Of a DNA stretch of 64,000 bases, positions 47,200 to 56,698 are shown in pieces. Location: assembly GCF_000427425.1 (NCBI RefSeq), contig NZ_KE386495.1, forward strand, positions 102,633 to 166,632, given 5' to 3'. The notes beneath the pieces are model-generated. The model was not told the origin of the DNA. It made no database searches and worked only from the letters and a program-made list of their open reading frames with translations. Source of the DNA: Caldanaerobius polysaccharolyticus DSM 13641 (GTDB taxonomy: Bacteria > Bacillota > Thermoanaerobacteria > Thermoanaerobacterales > Caldanaerobiaceae). Every line of letters begins with the position of its first letter. The stretch's first letter is position 1. The position numbers and the translations under genes were made by a program.

Positions 47200-49036
47200 T
47201 TATATCTGAAACAACCTGCCTTATATATTCCTCTGCCATTTTTACACCAGATACAACATCATTCTGATTGCTTACAGGCCCATAAAAGTTGAAGCTCAAA
47301 GATAAATTCGGCACAGTACCATAAGGTTGAGCTCCTATTGCTCTTGCGGTTTGATTTAAAAGTGATAAGCTTCGAGGATTTTTATACTTTATAGGTATAG
47401 CCATTTCTGGACCTGCTTCACCAAAAATTGAAGGTTGCGTAGCAAGTCCGCCGTTGGCGTATTTGCGCATTTTAGGGCCTGTTTTATTGCTTGTTTGTAC
47501 TTCTGGTATAAGCGGTATTTTTATCCCTGGAATTAAGTTTATCTTTTGGATTAACCAATTGATTTTATCTACTATCCAATTTATCCCTACTGTAAAAGCA
47601 TTTTTTATCCATTCCCATGATGCCACAAACAATTTAGAAACTGAATCCCAATTTTTATAAAGTAATATGATAGCGCCTACCAATGCCATAATCCCCAAAA
47701 TAACCAATCCAATAGGTGAAGTTATAAACGCTAATACAGCAGCAAATGCCGATCCAACTGTAGTAGCAACTGTGGTTATTGCGGTCCATGCGGATGTAGC
47801 TGCTGTCATTGCCCACATTGCAGCTGTTCTAATACCCATTGCAATGGCGTCTTTTGCATATAAAGCCTGTAAATACAAAGTGGTAAACATATCCTTTATT
47901 TTCCATGAATAATACGTTGCATAAGCTATTTTAGCCGCAGCTATAGCCATGCTCAATTCTCTTATTGCCTGTGTAAATGTTGTTACAGCTTTGTAAGCGC
48001 CATATACCGTTTCTCCTACTTTCCATGTAGCAAAAGCAATGCCTACTCCTATAGCTATATCTTTTATGGTTAGCCAGTTCTCTTTTATATACTGAGCAAA
48101 AGAACTTACATATGGCATCGCATCTGTGCCAAACTTAATAATGGCATCAGCTACATTCGATATGGCATTCTGAATCTGCTGTATTTTCGTGGGGTCTCCC
48201 GCTATACTATCAATAAATTTATTGGCTTTTTGGACATACTTCGTAATTACAGGAAGTAAAGTTTGCATAATTTTTGCAGATAATTGATCTATATTATTTT
48301 GTAACAACCTCATCTGGTTGGCAAAACTGCCTTGCGTTCTGTTAAAATCACCTTGAGCATCCTTTGTAACACTCATGATATAGCTGTATCTTAGTGCAGT
48401 CTGCGTTGCCTGATCCATATCTTTATATGCTACTTTAATTCCTTTAGACAGCGCGTATGCTTGTAAATTAGCAACCGTCATATTGATACCCAATTGTCTT
48501 AGTGGTTCAACTTCACCACTTATACCTGCTTGTATTTTCTCAAAAGCTTCTTGCTGAGATATATTATAGAAGCTAGCAAGGTCACCGGCCAAACCCGCCA
48601 AATTCTCAGACATATCTATAACTGCTTTTCCTGTTAATCCGCTGCTTTTCAGCATTGCACCTAAAGTGGCAGTATATCTTTTGGCTTGTAGTTCTGACAA
48701 CCCAAAGTTTTTTAATGCCTGTTGAGACCATTGATTTATCTGCTTGGCATTAGATCCAAATGTAACATCAACTACGTTTTGTACTTCGGTTAAATCTGAT
48801 GCTAATTGTAATCCATTCTTAGCAACTAGAGCAATACCGGCCGCCAATGGAGCACCAACATATAATGCCGCTTTGCCTATTCCCTTAAATACCGAATCAA
48901 CAGTTTTTGATAATTTCGACATTGCGCTTGATGTTTTTAATGTTTCCGACTGTGCTTTTCTTAATGCGCTTTGCAGAGACGGATCAATTTTACCGGCTAA
49001 TGTTATAAGGGCTTGAAGTTCTTTTTTCGAGGCCAT
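47162..49036 (-). CDS. Phage tail tape measure protein
   Basis: A 624-residue TP901-like tape measure protein. Residues 1-300 carry the conserved N-terminal block (LTEVQNVVDVTFGSNAKQIN, GLAGDLASFYNISQQEAFEK). Several membrane-spanning hydrophobic segments follow (residues about 405-480, AMTAATSAWTAITTVATTVG). The C-terminal KYANGGLATQPSIFGEAGPE is typical of Firmicute tape measures. Length scales with tail length, so this is a rather short tail. It begins 2 bases after the stop of the frameshifted chaperone ORF. Confidence 0.92.
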   Translation of the reverse strand: MASKKELQALITLAGKIDPSLQSALRKAQSETLKTSSAMSKLSKTVDSVFKGIGKAALYVGAPLAAGIALVAKNGLQLASDLTEVQNVVDVTFGSNAKQINQWSQQALKNFGLSELQAKRYTATLGAMLKSSGLTGKAVIDMSENLAGLAGDLASFYNISQQEAFEKIQAGISGEVEPLRQLGINMTVANLQAYALSKGIKVAYKDMDQATQTALRYSYIMSVTKDAQGDFNRTQGSFANQMRLLQNNIDQLSAKIMQTLLPVITKYVQKANKFIDSIAGDPTKIQQIQNAISNVADAIIKFGTDAMPYVSSFAQYIKENWLTIKDIAIGVGIAFATWKVGETVYGAYKAVTTFTQAIRELSMAIAAAKIAYATYYSWKIKDMFTTLYLQALYAKDAIAMGIRTAAMWAMTAATSAWTAITTVATTVGSAFAAVLAFITSPIGLVILGIMALVGAIILLYKNWDSVSKLFVASWEWIKNAFTVGINWIVDKINWLIQKINLIPGIKIPLIPEVQTSNKTGPKMRKYANGGLATQPSIFGEAGPEMAIPIKYKNPRSLSLLNQTARAIGAQPYGTVPNLSLSFNFYGPVSNQNDVVSGVKMAEEYIRQVVSDIIEEKERVAFGLE

Positions 49037-49038
49037 AA

Positions 49039-49236
49039 CTATGCGCCGCCTTTATTTATCTCATTTCTTATTTTTTCAGCTTTATCAGCCAGAGTTTCAT
49101 AAAACTCAACAAAATCAATTAAGGGCATATTCATGCTATCGCTTCTTGGATTAATTTTGTTTATTGCTAATTCAGCAATCGCATCTCTGAGGTATTCGAC
49201 TGATATGAATCCTCCAAATCTAAGAAGAAAAAATTT
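49039..49236 (-). CDS. Tail assembly chaperone, -1 frame extension (E'/GT-like)
   Basis: From the slippery run AAATTTTTTC (49236-49227, inside the upstream gene) the -1 frame is open to TAG at 49039. It reads RFGGFISVEYLRDAIAELA and continues to MPLIDFVEFYETLADKAEK and KGGA. It has no start codon of its own with a good ribosome site over most of its length. It is placed as P2 E' and lambda T are, between the chaperone and tape measure genes. It is therefore probably made only as a frameshift fusion (about 158 residues). Confidence 0.75.
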   Translation of the reverse strand, partial: KFFLLRFGGFISVEYLRDAIAELAINKINPRSDSMNMPLIDFVEFYETLADKAEKIRNEINKGGA

Positions 49237-49514
49237 CTTACCAAACTTTCAGCTTTTATTGCATCTTTTGCACTTAATCTTAATATATCTGTTAAATCTA
49301 TTTCGGGATTTACTTTAGAAACGGCTTCAGCAAACAAATAAAGATGATATATGGGATCTAATTCTTGTACCTGTATAACTCCGCCATTTTTTTGATATTT
49401 CCTGCTGGCATTTTGTAAGTCCTGAGCTGTCAGACTATCTAAGTCGTATTTAATTTCTTTCACTTCTTCACCGTTAATCATTATTGGCTTTGAAAGTTTT
49501 AAGGTATCCATCAT
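49167..49514 (-). CDS. Tail assembly chaperone (P2 gpE-like)
   Basis: A 115-residue protein of the phage TAC family (pfam Phage_TAC_7-like): IMINGEEVKEIKYDLDSLTA and DPIYHLYLFAEAV. The start at 49514 follows AGGAGGTAAGTG. A slippery A-AAT-TTT-TTC near its 3' end lets ribosomes shift into the -1 frame. The chaperone pair coats the tape measure protein before tube assembly. Confidence 0.82.
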   Translation of the reverse strand: MMDTLKLSKPIMINGEEVKEIKYDLDSLTAQDLQNASRKYQKNGGVIQVQELDPIYHLYLFAEAVSKVNPEIDLTDILRLSAKDAIKAESLVRNFFFLDLEDSYQSNTSEMRLLN

Positions 49515-49542
49515 CACTTACCTCCTGATTATTTTAGGCAGC

Positions 49543-50073
49543 TCAACCAAGAGCTGCCCGAATTTCATTCATATAATCTTTACCGTTAACAACATACTTA
49601 TAATTTAATTTATCTATCAGCAATACTTCTTTACCGTCTACAATTTTGCGATAGTAAATTATTTCAAATTCACTAGAACCATCAGATGCCGCCCCGACTT
49701 CTATCTTACCGGGATCATACTTTTTATTAAATCCTATCATAAATACTTTATTCTGTTGAGTGCCAATAGCAATGTTTGTTGAGTCAAATACATCATTTAT
49801 CCATACTACCTCAAATTTTATTGCACCTGGACGAGATAGTATTGCATATTTCGGATTATCAGCACGATTATTCACCGTAAATGTCATACTTCCTATTTGA
49901 CCATATACAGGTAAATCTATCTCCCCCATTATTCCTGCACCTTTAATGGCATCAGTGATTTTTTCTATTGAAGGAAGCTGTACATCCGCCAAATCATCTA
50001 TTAGCTGTAGTACACCATTTTCATCTGTAGCTTTTAATCTATAATTTATTGTCTTATTTGTGAGCTTGCTCAT
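49543..50073 (-). CDS. Major tail tube protein (P2 FII-like)
   Basis: A 176-residue tube protein with NYRLKATDENGVLQLIDDLADVQLPS, GQIGSMTFTVN and EVGAASDGSSEFEIIYYRK, typical of the phage_tube family. It overlaps the sheath gene by 4 bases, as in P2 FI-FII. Confidence 0.92.
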   Translation of the reverse strand: MSKLTNKTINYRLKATDENGVLQLIDDLADVQLPSIEKITDAIKGAGIMGEIDLPVYGQIGSMTFTVNNRADNPKYAILSRPGAIKFEVVWINDVFDSTNIAIGTQQNKVFMIGFNKKYDPGKIEVGAASDGSSEFEIIYYRKIVDGKEVLLIDKLNYKYVVNGKDYMNEIRAALG

Positions 50074-51509
50074 GCGGTTTCACCTCCAAACAAGGAATCT
50101 AATCCTTTGAGCGTATATTGAACTGAGAATGTCAGGCTCTTCCCCGGAGGCGTCGTTGTGGTTTGTACGTCAAATACAAAATCTCCTTCCACCATACTTG
50201 TAGTCGGATTACTCGTTTCGTTGAAAGTTATCTGAGCATAGAGAAGTTTACCGTCGCCAACTAATCCATTAAGCCATACCTGAGCATCATTGAGTATAGT
50301 ATCAACTTTTGATCTGTTAAGAGGTGTATCTACATCAATCATATAGCGCTTTTGAAACGAATTTGTAAGATATCTTACCATTCTTACACTGCAGTCAAAT
50401 TTATCTCTAACATCAATGTCTTTACCATATTCATAATTCCCGTTATGAGGTCCCCATAATACCCAATTACCTGCCCTAAACACGGCGGTTGTTATACCCT
50501 TGCTGTTTAAGTCATTGGCCTGTAATTCATCAAAATCAATTGATGTACCATCGCCCAATATAGTCCCATTTATGTCAATTGGCTTATTGGATGGCGATTC
50601 GTATGGAACATTGTCATTATAATAGTCAGTCTGCTGCATACGTACAGTTGCCATAGTAGAAAGCCAATATGTTTTATCACCGCTTTTTACCTTTGGCCAG
50701 CATACCTTTAAATTAGTGTCTGTGTACATATTATTGCTCTTCCACGATTTAGCGGCGTCAATTGTTTTAGCGCTTATGCTGTCAATATCTACATTCACCT
50801 GTGCGTCCCAGTGCCCATTTATTTTATTAGATCTCGCCACAAGCTCTTCTTTGATTTCCGGAATGTGGCTCCAACCGGGAGCTGCCAATATCGTTGGCAC
50901 CATGCCATAAGTCTGGTATATCAAGTCTACGCAGGCAATACCAGTACGCTTTCCGTCAGAATCTATTCCTCCTATTATGTCGGAGTTTTGAACTTTCGTT
51001 TTATCCATCCTGTCAAAGCTTACTGTTACAGGCGATATTAAAGATCCAGTAAGATCTTTTATAAGCACCCTGCCATCGGTAGTATATTCTACGCTGTAGT
51101 CCGTGCCTTTTACGGCTCCAGTAATAGATATACTCGATAAAATTGCAGGTTCGTCAAGATAGCCTTGGCCATTAGTTAGTGTTATAGTTGCGGTTGAAGC
51201 AGTTTTATGCACTGCAGGATCCATGACGTTAATGACAATTATAGGCCCTATCGGCTGTATTTTGTTTTTAAAATGTGCATATACAGCTTCACAAAGGGTA
51301 AACGAATCCCAATCATCATCATATCCGATCTTGGCCTTGGCATCATCAAAGCTAGTGATATGAATTGGTTTGTTTATTGCATTCGAGTAATCCGCCAACT
51401 GTTGCACAGGTGCTGTACCGATATATACCGGGAGCGTTCCTACTCCGGAAGGAGGCAAAGTATCCTTTGTTGGCACAAGCTCTCCATAAGCCCCGTGTAA
51501 ATAAGCCAT
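50070..51509 (-). CDS. Contractile tail sheath protein (P2 FI-like)
   Basis: A 479-residue sheath protein from ATG 51509 (MAYLHGAYGELVPTKD, after AAGGAAGGTG). The N-terminus is that of Firmicute sheaths; the C-terminal half has RTGIACVDLIYQTYGMVPT, GITTAVFRAGNWVLWGPHNGN and SVRMVRYLTNSFQKRYMIDVD. Its presence proves a myovirus-type contractile tail. Confidence 0.93.
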   Translation of the reverse strand: MAYLHGAYGELVPTKDTLPPSGVGTLPVYIGTAPVQQLADYSNAINKPIHITSFDDAKAKIGYDDDWDSFTLCEAVYAHFKNKIQPIGPIIVINVMDPAVHKTASTATITLTNGQGYLDEPAILSSISITGAVKGTDYSVEYTTDGRVLIKDLTGSLISPVTVSFDRMDKTKVQNSDIIGGIDSDGKRTGIACVDLIYQTYGMVPTILAAPGWSHIPEIKEELVARSNKINGHWDAQVNVDIDSISAKTIDAAKSWKSNNMYTDTNLKVCWPKVKSGDKTYWLSTMATVRMQQTDYYNDNVPYESPSNKPIDINGTILGDGTSIDFDELQANDLNSKGITTAVFRAGNWVLWGPHNGNYEYGKDIDVRDKFDCSVRMVRYLTNSFQKRYMIDVDTPLNRSKVDTILNDAQVWLNGLVGDGKLLYAQITFNETSNPTTSMVEGDFVFDVQTTTTPPGKSLTFSVQYTLKGLDSLFGGETA

Positions 51510-51523
51510 TACATTCACCTTCC

Positions 51524-52039
51524 TTATAATTGTTCTTCAATGGTGGGGACATAGTCCATAGTCGCACATGAGATAGAAAAAGTGAGATATCCATACCAAT
51601 AAGGGTAGGGTTGTTCCTCATACATTCCCCATTTAAAAGGTTTCTCAATTATTGCTGTTCCAATCGACATACTCTTTGACAATTCTATTCTTGTTAGAGT
51701 TATTAAATTTAACAGATCTTTATATCCATCAAAGTTAGGTGTATATTGCCCTGTTGAATCGTAAAGGCCAGGGCTAAATACTGCAAAAGATATCCTGATG
51801 TTTAAACTTGCATCCTGCCCATCGTCGGTACCCTCGTCTAATCCAACCACTATACATGGCATTTCTGACTCCATACCAGGCGGGAGATAGTTTTTAGGTG
51901 GTAGCCAACCGATAAATACTGCAGGATGGACAAGTTCATAGTCTTTAATGTTGTCATTAGGCTTTTGCAGTTTTATTTTACTAGATACGTTGTCGATAAG
52001 ATATTTTTGTAATCCCTCGAGGATAATATTATCTGTCAT
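51524..52039 (-). CDS. Phage head-tail/tail completion protein (171 aa, unassigned family)
   Basis: A 171-residue protein (ILEGLQKYLIDNVSSKIKLQK, LVHPAVFIGWLPPKN, ISFAVFSPGLYDSTGQY). Its location between the gpZ-like and sheath genes is typical of a tail terminator or completion protein. No certain family name. Confidence 0.55.
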   Translation of the reverse strand: MTDNIILEGLQKYLIDNVSSKIKLQKPNDNIKDYELVHPAVFIGWLPPKNYLPPGMESEMPCIVVGLDEGTDDGQDASLNIRISFAVFSPGLYDSTGQYTPNFDGYKDLLNLITLTRIELSKSMSIGTAIIEKPFKWGMYEEQPYPYWYGYLTFSISCATMDYVPTIEEQL

Positions 52040-52043
52040 AATA

Positions 52044-52661
52044 TCATTCCTTTACTTTTTGGGCTGCTTTGTCAAGCCGCCATTCTATTTCGTGCTGAAT
52101 TCTCTCCATAAGTTTCTCCTGAGCTAATTTTTGTATCTGGTCAGATACATTTACATTGGTAATCATCTGCGGTATTGATAAAGTTCTAAGAACTTTTATA
52201 GGTAATCTTGAACTTCCTTCTCTTTTAAATACGTTAAATTGTGTCTTATCCGCTGATTTAGCGCCAGTAAAAGCAACAAAAGGCAGAGGATTAGTTTTAA
52301 TCGTTTTGTATCCTTCCTGCCTTTTTATCTTTACTTTTACCGCTTTTGCCTTCCTTCTTCCACCTGTCATGGGCTTCTTAGGCGAAAAGGGAAAATGGGC
52401 CAGCGATAATGTATGTCCTTTTGATATTATTTTCGCGGACAAAATTGTCTTGCTTGCTTTATATTTTGTCATTGTTTTTTTGACATCAGATACTTTTATT
52501 GCATACTCTTGGGTTACTAATCTACCTATTCTTGTATAAACAAAATCCAGGGTGCGATTTACTGCGGAAGATGCCGCACCCGGTATCTGATTATCTAAAT
52601 TTTTTAATTCGATTGCGATTCTATTTAATTGCTTTGTGTCTACAAAAATATCTCTTGCCAT
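52044..52661 (-). CDS. Prophage minor tail protein Z (gpZ-like)
   Basis: A 205-residue protein from ATG 52661 (MARDIFVDTKQLNRIAIELK). The middle has many Lys/Arg (GRRKAKAVKVKIKRQEGY) and the GPZ-family pattern is visible (AASSAVNRTLDFVYTRIGRLV). It probably acts in tail completion. It overlaps the upstream head-tail gene. Confidence 0.75.
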   Translation of the reverse strand: MARDIFVDTKQLNRIAIELKNLDNQIPGAASSAVNRTLDFVYTRIGRLVTQEYAIKVSDVKKTMTKYKASKTILSAKIISKGHTLSLAHFPFSPKKPMTGGRRKAKAVKVKIKRQEGYKTIKTNPLPFVAFTGAKSADKTQFNVFKREGSSRLPIKVLRTLSIPQMITNVNVSDQIQKLAQEKLMERIQHEIEWRLDKAAQKVKE

Positions 52662-52662
52662 A

Positions 52663-52977
52663 TTAACCACCAAGATTACGCCTTAAAATGATTTCATATA
52701 TACCTGCTTCTTCCCTTACATCAAACACCTGCATTTGCTGATCGTCGAATATCTGTATCTCATCTATTTTAGGAGCCGGGCCATAATCAGCAGAAGATAC
52801 ATAATAAAGAATGTCTCCAACATATATACCATCATATTCTTTTTGTGTTCTCTGCTGGAGTCTGTCATTGTCTATGACAATTTTAAGGGACCTACCATCA
52901 ATTATATGAGATTCAGCAAATTCATCGAGGTTGAAAAACACATCAAGATCTGAATGAATAACATCTTTAAAGTTCAT
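52663..52977 (-). CDS. Head-tail joining-type protein (104 aa)
   Basis: A 104-residue mostly beta protein (SLKIVIDNDRLQQRTQKEYD, GIYVGDILYYVSSADYG, AGIYEIILRR) resembling small head-tail connector proteins. It has GVYVG-like strands typical of that fold. Family assignment is from position and general character. Confidence 0.5.
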   Translation of the reverse strand: MNFKDVIHSDLDVFFNLDEFAESHIIDGRSLKIVIDNDRLQQRTQKEYDGIYVGDILYYVSSADYGPAPKIDEIQIFDDQQMQVFDVREEAGIYEIILRRNLGG

Positions 52978-53306
52978 CAGTTGATCTTCACTTTCGCAGT
53001 GGTTTCTGTCTGAGCTTTAGGCTCAATAACCCAACCTGCTCTATATGTGCCCACAGTTTTTGTGAGTTTGTCTCCGGTATCATCCCAGTAAACCTCATCG
53101 CCAATATTAAATGCGACTGTATTATCCGCAGGTAACTCATATACGCCCGTAACATTCAATGAACCTGTTGCTCCATTAGCTATAGTTTCAGCAGCTATAC
53201 CGATCCTGCTTCCAATAGGAACTACATCGCCATAAGCTATGTCAGCGCCGGTATTGTTTGTAAAGTCAATAACTTCGCCTTTTTGGATATAAATTCCTTT
53301 CGACAT
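52977..53306 (-). CDS. DUF2190 capsid decoration-type protein
   Basis: A 109-residue all-beta protein: VIDFTNNTGADIAYGDVVPIGSRIGIA, ANGATGSLNVTGVYELPAD and FNIGDEVYWDDTGDKLTKT are typical of DUF2190, often found beside capsid genes and likely a capsid cement protein. It follows the capsid gene by 44 bases. Confidence 0.85.
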   Translation of the reverse strand: MSKGIYIQKGEVIDFTNNTGADIAYGDVVPIGSRIGIAAETIANGATGSLNVTGVYELPADNTVAFNIGDEVYWDDTGDKLTKTVGTYRAGWVIEPKAQTETTAKVKIN

Positions 53307-53350
53307 ATTATTTACCTCCTAATCAATGTTTAAAGGCGCATAAACTTTGC

Positions 53351-55240
53351 TTATGCGCCAGGATTCTTATATAGTCCTCTATAGTCTAAAACCGTCACAC
53401 CATAATCAATATAGATTCTCCATTTAATACCCAGGAAGTCAAATCCAACCTGGCTTTCAAGTATCGGCATATCATTCCCGTTGAGATATGTCACCTCAAT
53501 GGTGTCTATATCTGAGGGAGAAGCGGCTAGATACCATGCTGTCTCACTATAGTCGTCAAGTTCTGCATCAACTACAAGATTTAATGAATTCCTGAAAATA
53601 TTAACTACACCTGGGTTAGCCTGATTCGGGTCAGCTGTAGACATCAGAAATTTCTGCGCTACAGTTTCAAGGGCCGCCGGAACTATTAAAAACGCCGGAC
53701 TTATATTCAGTGTTTCTTTGCCCCCCAAATTCTTCTGTTTACGCATCGCTTTTCTGCCTTCACCAATCGTATCTGTTCCTATTGCCCCAGCTGTGGATGC
53801 AAGGTTATTATGTTGCGCATGGAATAATGTCTTTCCATCATAAATAGTCGGATTGCTTCCAAGCATCTTATATACAAGCTTATTAATTCCTCGTCGTGCT
53901 GCCCTTACATATGCCTCAGGTACCCTAGTAAGTATACCTATATCATCGTTTATGAGGGCCTGTCTTGTCATGCCAAAGCTACGCCCAAAGGTAGCCACCG
54001 CTTTTGTTACACCCTGATCTGTCATTTCGTCAAACTTAAATTCTCCAGATTGTGTCATCGGCAAAAGCTCGCCTGCCTCAGAGATTTGATAGACAGTTGC
54101 CGCTTTAAAATCCGGATTGCTCCCTCTGCTTGTCCATGCCTCATATGTGGTCGTTGCGGCTTTATAAGCAGTCGCCATTGATTTGTTGACTGCATTTGAT
54201 AAGATGCTTGTGAACTGGCTATCGGGAGTTAGAGCTTCCCGGAACAGTGTATCATTGTCCAATCGGTGTGCGTTGGACCTGCCTGCTCTGATTAGACACT
54301 CTATAGCCAGGTCGCGGAGCTTCATTCCTCTAAGGTCTCTTGCACCATCTGCTGGTTTATCAAGTTTTATACCGCTTCTCAGCAGAATTGCATCAGTTGC
54401 CGCTTCTCTGAATTTATCAGCCTCTTCCTTTTCGATCCGTACATCTGGCACCGGAGCTGCCGACGGTTTTCTTTCAGCTTTGAGTTTTTCAAGGATTTTT
54501 GCTCTCACCTGGTCAATTGTAGCTCCGGATTTAATATATTCATCGGGAGCAATTTCAAAATCCCTGCATAAAGCAGTTATTTCTGAAACACGCTGTCTTT
54601 CAGCCTGGATTACTTTCTCTCTTTCTGCCTCCAAATCGACAGGTTCACTAACCTGTAATGTTTTATCTCTGTTTTCTTCACCCATAATTTTTTCTTCCTC
54701 CTTTATTGGTTTTGGTTCTTCCACTTCTCTCCCCACTCCGACAGTATCGTCAGCGGGGACCGATACAATAGATATCTCCAGCGGCGTCCATTTTGTCGCC
54801 ACATATGCTGGACCCAAAAAACGCCCATTACTTGATGTTTTACCTGCAGCTACTTCCTCCCAGACATCCACGGTATAACCTACAGATACGCCTTTGAGAG
54901 TCCCGTTTTTTACCTTCTGATATATCAGGTCCGCTTCGGGGTCGGTATCAAAAACTATATCGGCGTAGGCCCGTTTTTCATCGGCCGCAAGTCTGGCATT
55001 TTCTATTCTTCCAATGACGTAATCTCTATTATGATTGAATAAAGCAACGCCAATGCTGTTGAGTCGTTCAAGATTGACATTGCCTTCGTCATGCTGGAGT
55101 ATTTCTATCCCATACCATCTGTCTACAGGCTGCTCTGATGAAAACGAAACGGTGACTCGCCTTTCTTCTGCTTTGACCTCTCTAACAGCCATTTCAATTG
55201 TTCTATTCTGCTGTATTCCCGTTTTTGGCTTATCCGGCAT
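53351..55240 (-). CDS. Fused prohead protease and major capsid protein
   Basis: A 629-residue fusion from ATG 55240 (MPDKPKTG, AGGAGGTGG upstream). The N-terminus is an HK97-type prohead protease with His in LFNHNRDYVIGRI and Ser in LKGVSVGYTVD. A helical linker of about 100 residues (EEKIMGEENRDKTLQ to IEKEEADKFREA), probably scaffold-like, follows. The C-terminus is a Mu gpT-like major capsid protein (FTSILSNAVNKSMATAYKAA, FGRSFGMTRQALINDDIGIL, GKTLFHAQHNN). A second ATG at 54685 after GGAGG may give a separate scaffold-capsid product (444 residues). Confidence 0.9.
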   Translation of the reverse strand: MPDKPKTGIQQNRTIEMAVREVKAEERRVTVSFSSEQPVDRWYGIEILQHDEGNVNLERLNSIGVALFNHNRDYVIGRIENARLAADEKRAYADIVFDTDPEADLIYQKVKNGTLKGVSVGYTVDVWEEVAAGKTSSNGRFLGPAYVATKWTPLEISIVSVPADDTVGVGREVEEPKPIKEEEKIMGEENRDKTLQVSEPVDLEAEREKVIQAERQRVSEITALCRDFEIAPDEYIKSGATIDQVRAKILEKLKAERKPSAAPVPDVRIEKEEADKFREAATDAILLRSGIKLDKPADGARDLRGMKLRDLAIECLIRAGRSNAHRLDNDTLFREALTPDSQFTSILSNAVNKSMATAYKAATTTYEAWTSRGSNPDFKAATVYQISEAGELLPMTQSGEFKFDEMTDQGVTKAVATFGRSFGMTRQALINDDIGILTRVPEAYVRAARRGINKLVYKMLGSNPTIYDGKTLFHAQHNNLASTAGAIGTDTIGEGRKAMRKQKNLGGKETLNISPAFLIVPAALETVAQKFLMSTADPNQANPGVVNIFRNSLNLVVDAELDDYSETAWYLAASPSDIDTIEVTYLNGNDMPILESQVGFDFLGIKWRIYIDYGVTVLDYRGLYKNPGA

Positions 55241-56684
55241 TACTACCACCTCCTATATTTATCCCTAATTCATTCATCATTTGAACTTCCTTAGCTCTCT
55301 GCTTTAATACCTCTCTCCAATCCATACCGCGTTCTGCACATATTTTTTCAAGTGTTTCCTGTCCTGTTTCTAATGCCACCTGATTAGCGCTTACTTCTTT
55401 CATGGGATCTATCCAACTCCAGCCAGGTGGTATCCATATATGTTTCAAATATTTTTGCTTGTTCTGCCAGAAGTCAGGGATATTTAGTTTTCCGGATAAC
55501 ACAGCTGATATAACAAATTCGGTATAAACTTCATAACAAAAATGTTCAATCAAGAACTGCTGCCACATTGAATATGTCCTTTGGTCCTCTAATAAGCCTT
55601 GTCTTGCACTACTATAATTAACCTGGCTCATATCTCTAGAGATTGCTTCATAGCTTAACCCTTGCCCGCTACCAGCAAGTCTTTGCTGTATGCTTATAAA
55701 ATCCTTTGCATTGCTCGCCTGACCGGAAGGACTGACCGCCTGAACACTCTCTCCTGGTTGTAATTCTTGTATCATCCCCGGTGATATAGTCCTTTGCTGA
55801 TATCCACTTTGTTGATCTACCTTTACATTCCGTCCCAATCCACCAGGAGTCTGTTTCGTTATAAAAACTGCTAAGCATGCAAGAATCCTCTCTTTAACTG
55901 AAACTGCCTCAACAAACTCATTTACATCCCTGATACGTGGTAGTGTCTTTGCAAGTGGAGATATTTCTCGAATCTGTGTCGGCCTCGTCTTTTTCCAGAG
56001 AAAGATAATGCGCTGTGCATCTATTCTTTCAGATTTACCTGTCCAAAAGCCGTCAGGTGTAAACTGTTTTAGCCAATATGCAACAGGTTTATTGTACTGG
56101 TCCAGTTCTATACCACCGACAATACGGTTTCCATTCATTCTAGGCAAACTATTCATTGATGTATCCAGTTCGTCAACTTCTCTCGCCTGTAGGCTAAACG
56201 GCACTATACCCGAATTTGTGTATACTTTTTGAAATATGATGCCTCCATCTACAATTAAGCGCCTTATTGCCATTGCCTGCATTTCCTGAAATGATTGTTG
56301 ACCAGTTACATCACAATTTCTTGCCCTGCACCAATCATTAAATAAATTTTCAATCTGCTGGTTTAGCTCATCATCTTCTTCTCCGTTATCTTTTGTTACT
56401 TTTGCCTGGACCCTTATTCCGGCACCAACAACATTTCTCTCAAAAGCACCTATGATTGCTTCTGCAATATCTGAATTTCTCTCGAGATCCCTTGCTCTTG
56501 CTCGGATTATATCTCTTTGCCCTTGGTCTGTCTGCTCAGCTGTGGCGTTTATGGTCGTCCATCTGGAATTAAGCCTGTCTATTTCGCCGGAATCATAAAA
56601 ACCTCTTAGAGCATTTCGCCAAGCTACACGTCTATATGCCCATGCAGGACTGAAAACAGATATCGCTTTGTCAAGCCAATTCAA
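55230..56684 (-). CDS. Phage portal protein (lambda family)
   Basis: A 484-residue portal with SDIAEAIIGAFERNVVGAGIRVQ, NDWCRARNCDVTGQQSFQEM, NPVAY-like VAYWLKQFT and GLSYEAISRDMSQVNYSSARQG, the lambda portal signature. The start is TTG at 56684 after AAAGGAGGTGACGG. It overlaps the protease-capsid gene. Confidence 0.93.
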   Translation of the reverse strand: MNWLDKAISVFSPAWAYRRVAWRNALRGFYDSGEIDRLNSRWTTINATAEQTDQGQRDIIRARARDLERNSDIAEAIIGAFERNVVGAGIRVQAKVTKDNGEEDDELNQQIENLFNDWCRARNCDVTGQQSFQEMQAMAIRRLIVDGGIIFQKVYTNSGIVPFSLQAREVDELDTSMNSLPRMNGNRIVGGIELDQYNKPVAYWLKQFTPDGFWTGKSERIDAQRIIFLWKKTRPTQIREISPLAKTLPRIRDVNEFVEAVSVKERILACLAVFITKQTPGGLGRNVKVDQQSGYQQRTISPGMIQELQPGESVQAVSPSGQASNAKDFISIQQRLAGSGQGLSYEAISRDMSQVNYSSARQGLLEDQRTYSMWQQFLIEHFCYEVYTEFVISAVLSGKLNIPDFWQNKQKYLKHIWIPPGWSWIDPMKEVSANQVALETGQETLEKICAERGMDWREVLKQRAKEVQMMNELGINIGGGSNAG

Positions 56685-56698
56685 ACCGTCACCTCCTT

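Noticed and set aside
54183..54878. 231-residue plus-strand ORF
   Set aside because: It is antisense to the protease-capsid fusion, Ser/Leu-rich in the manner of shadow frames, and has no ribosome site.
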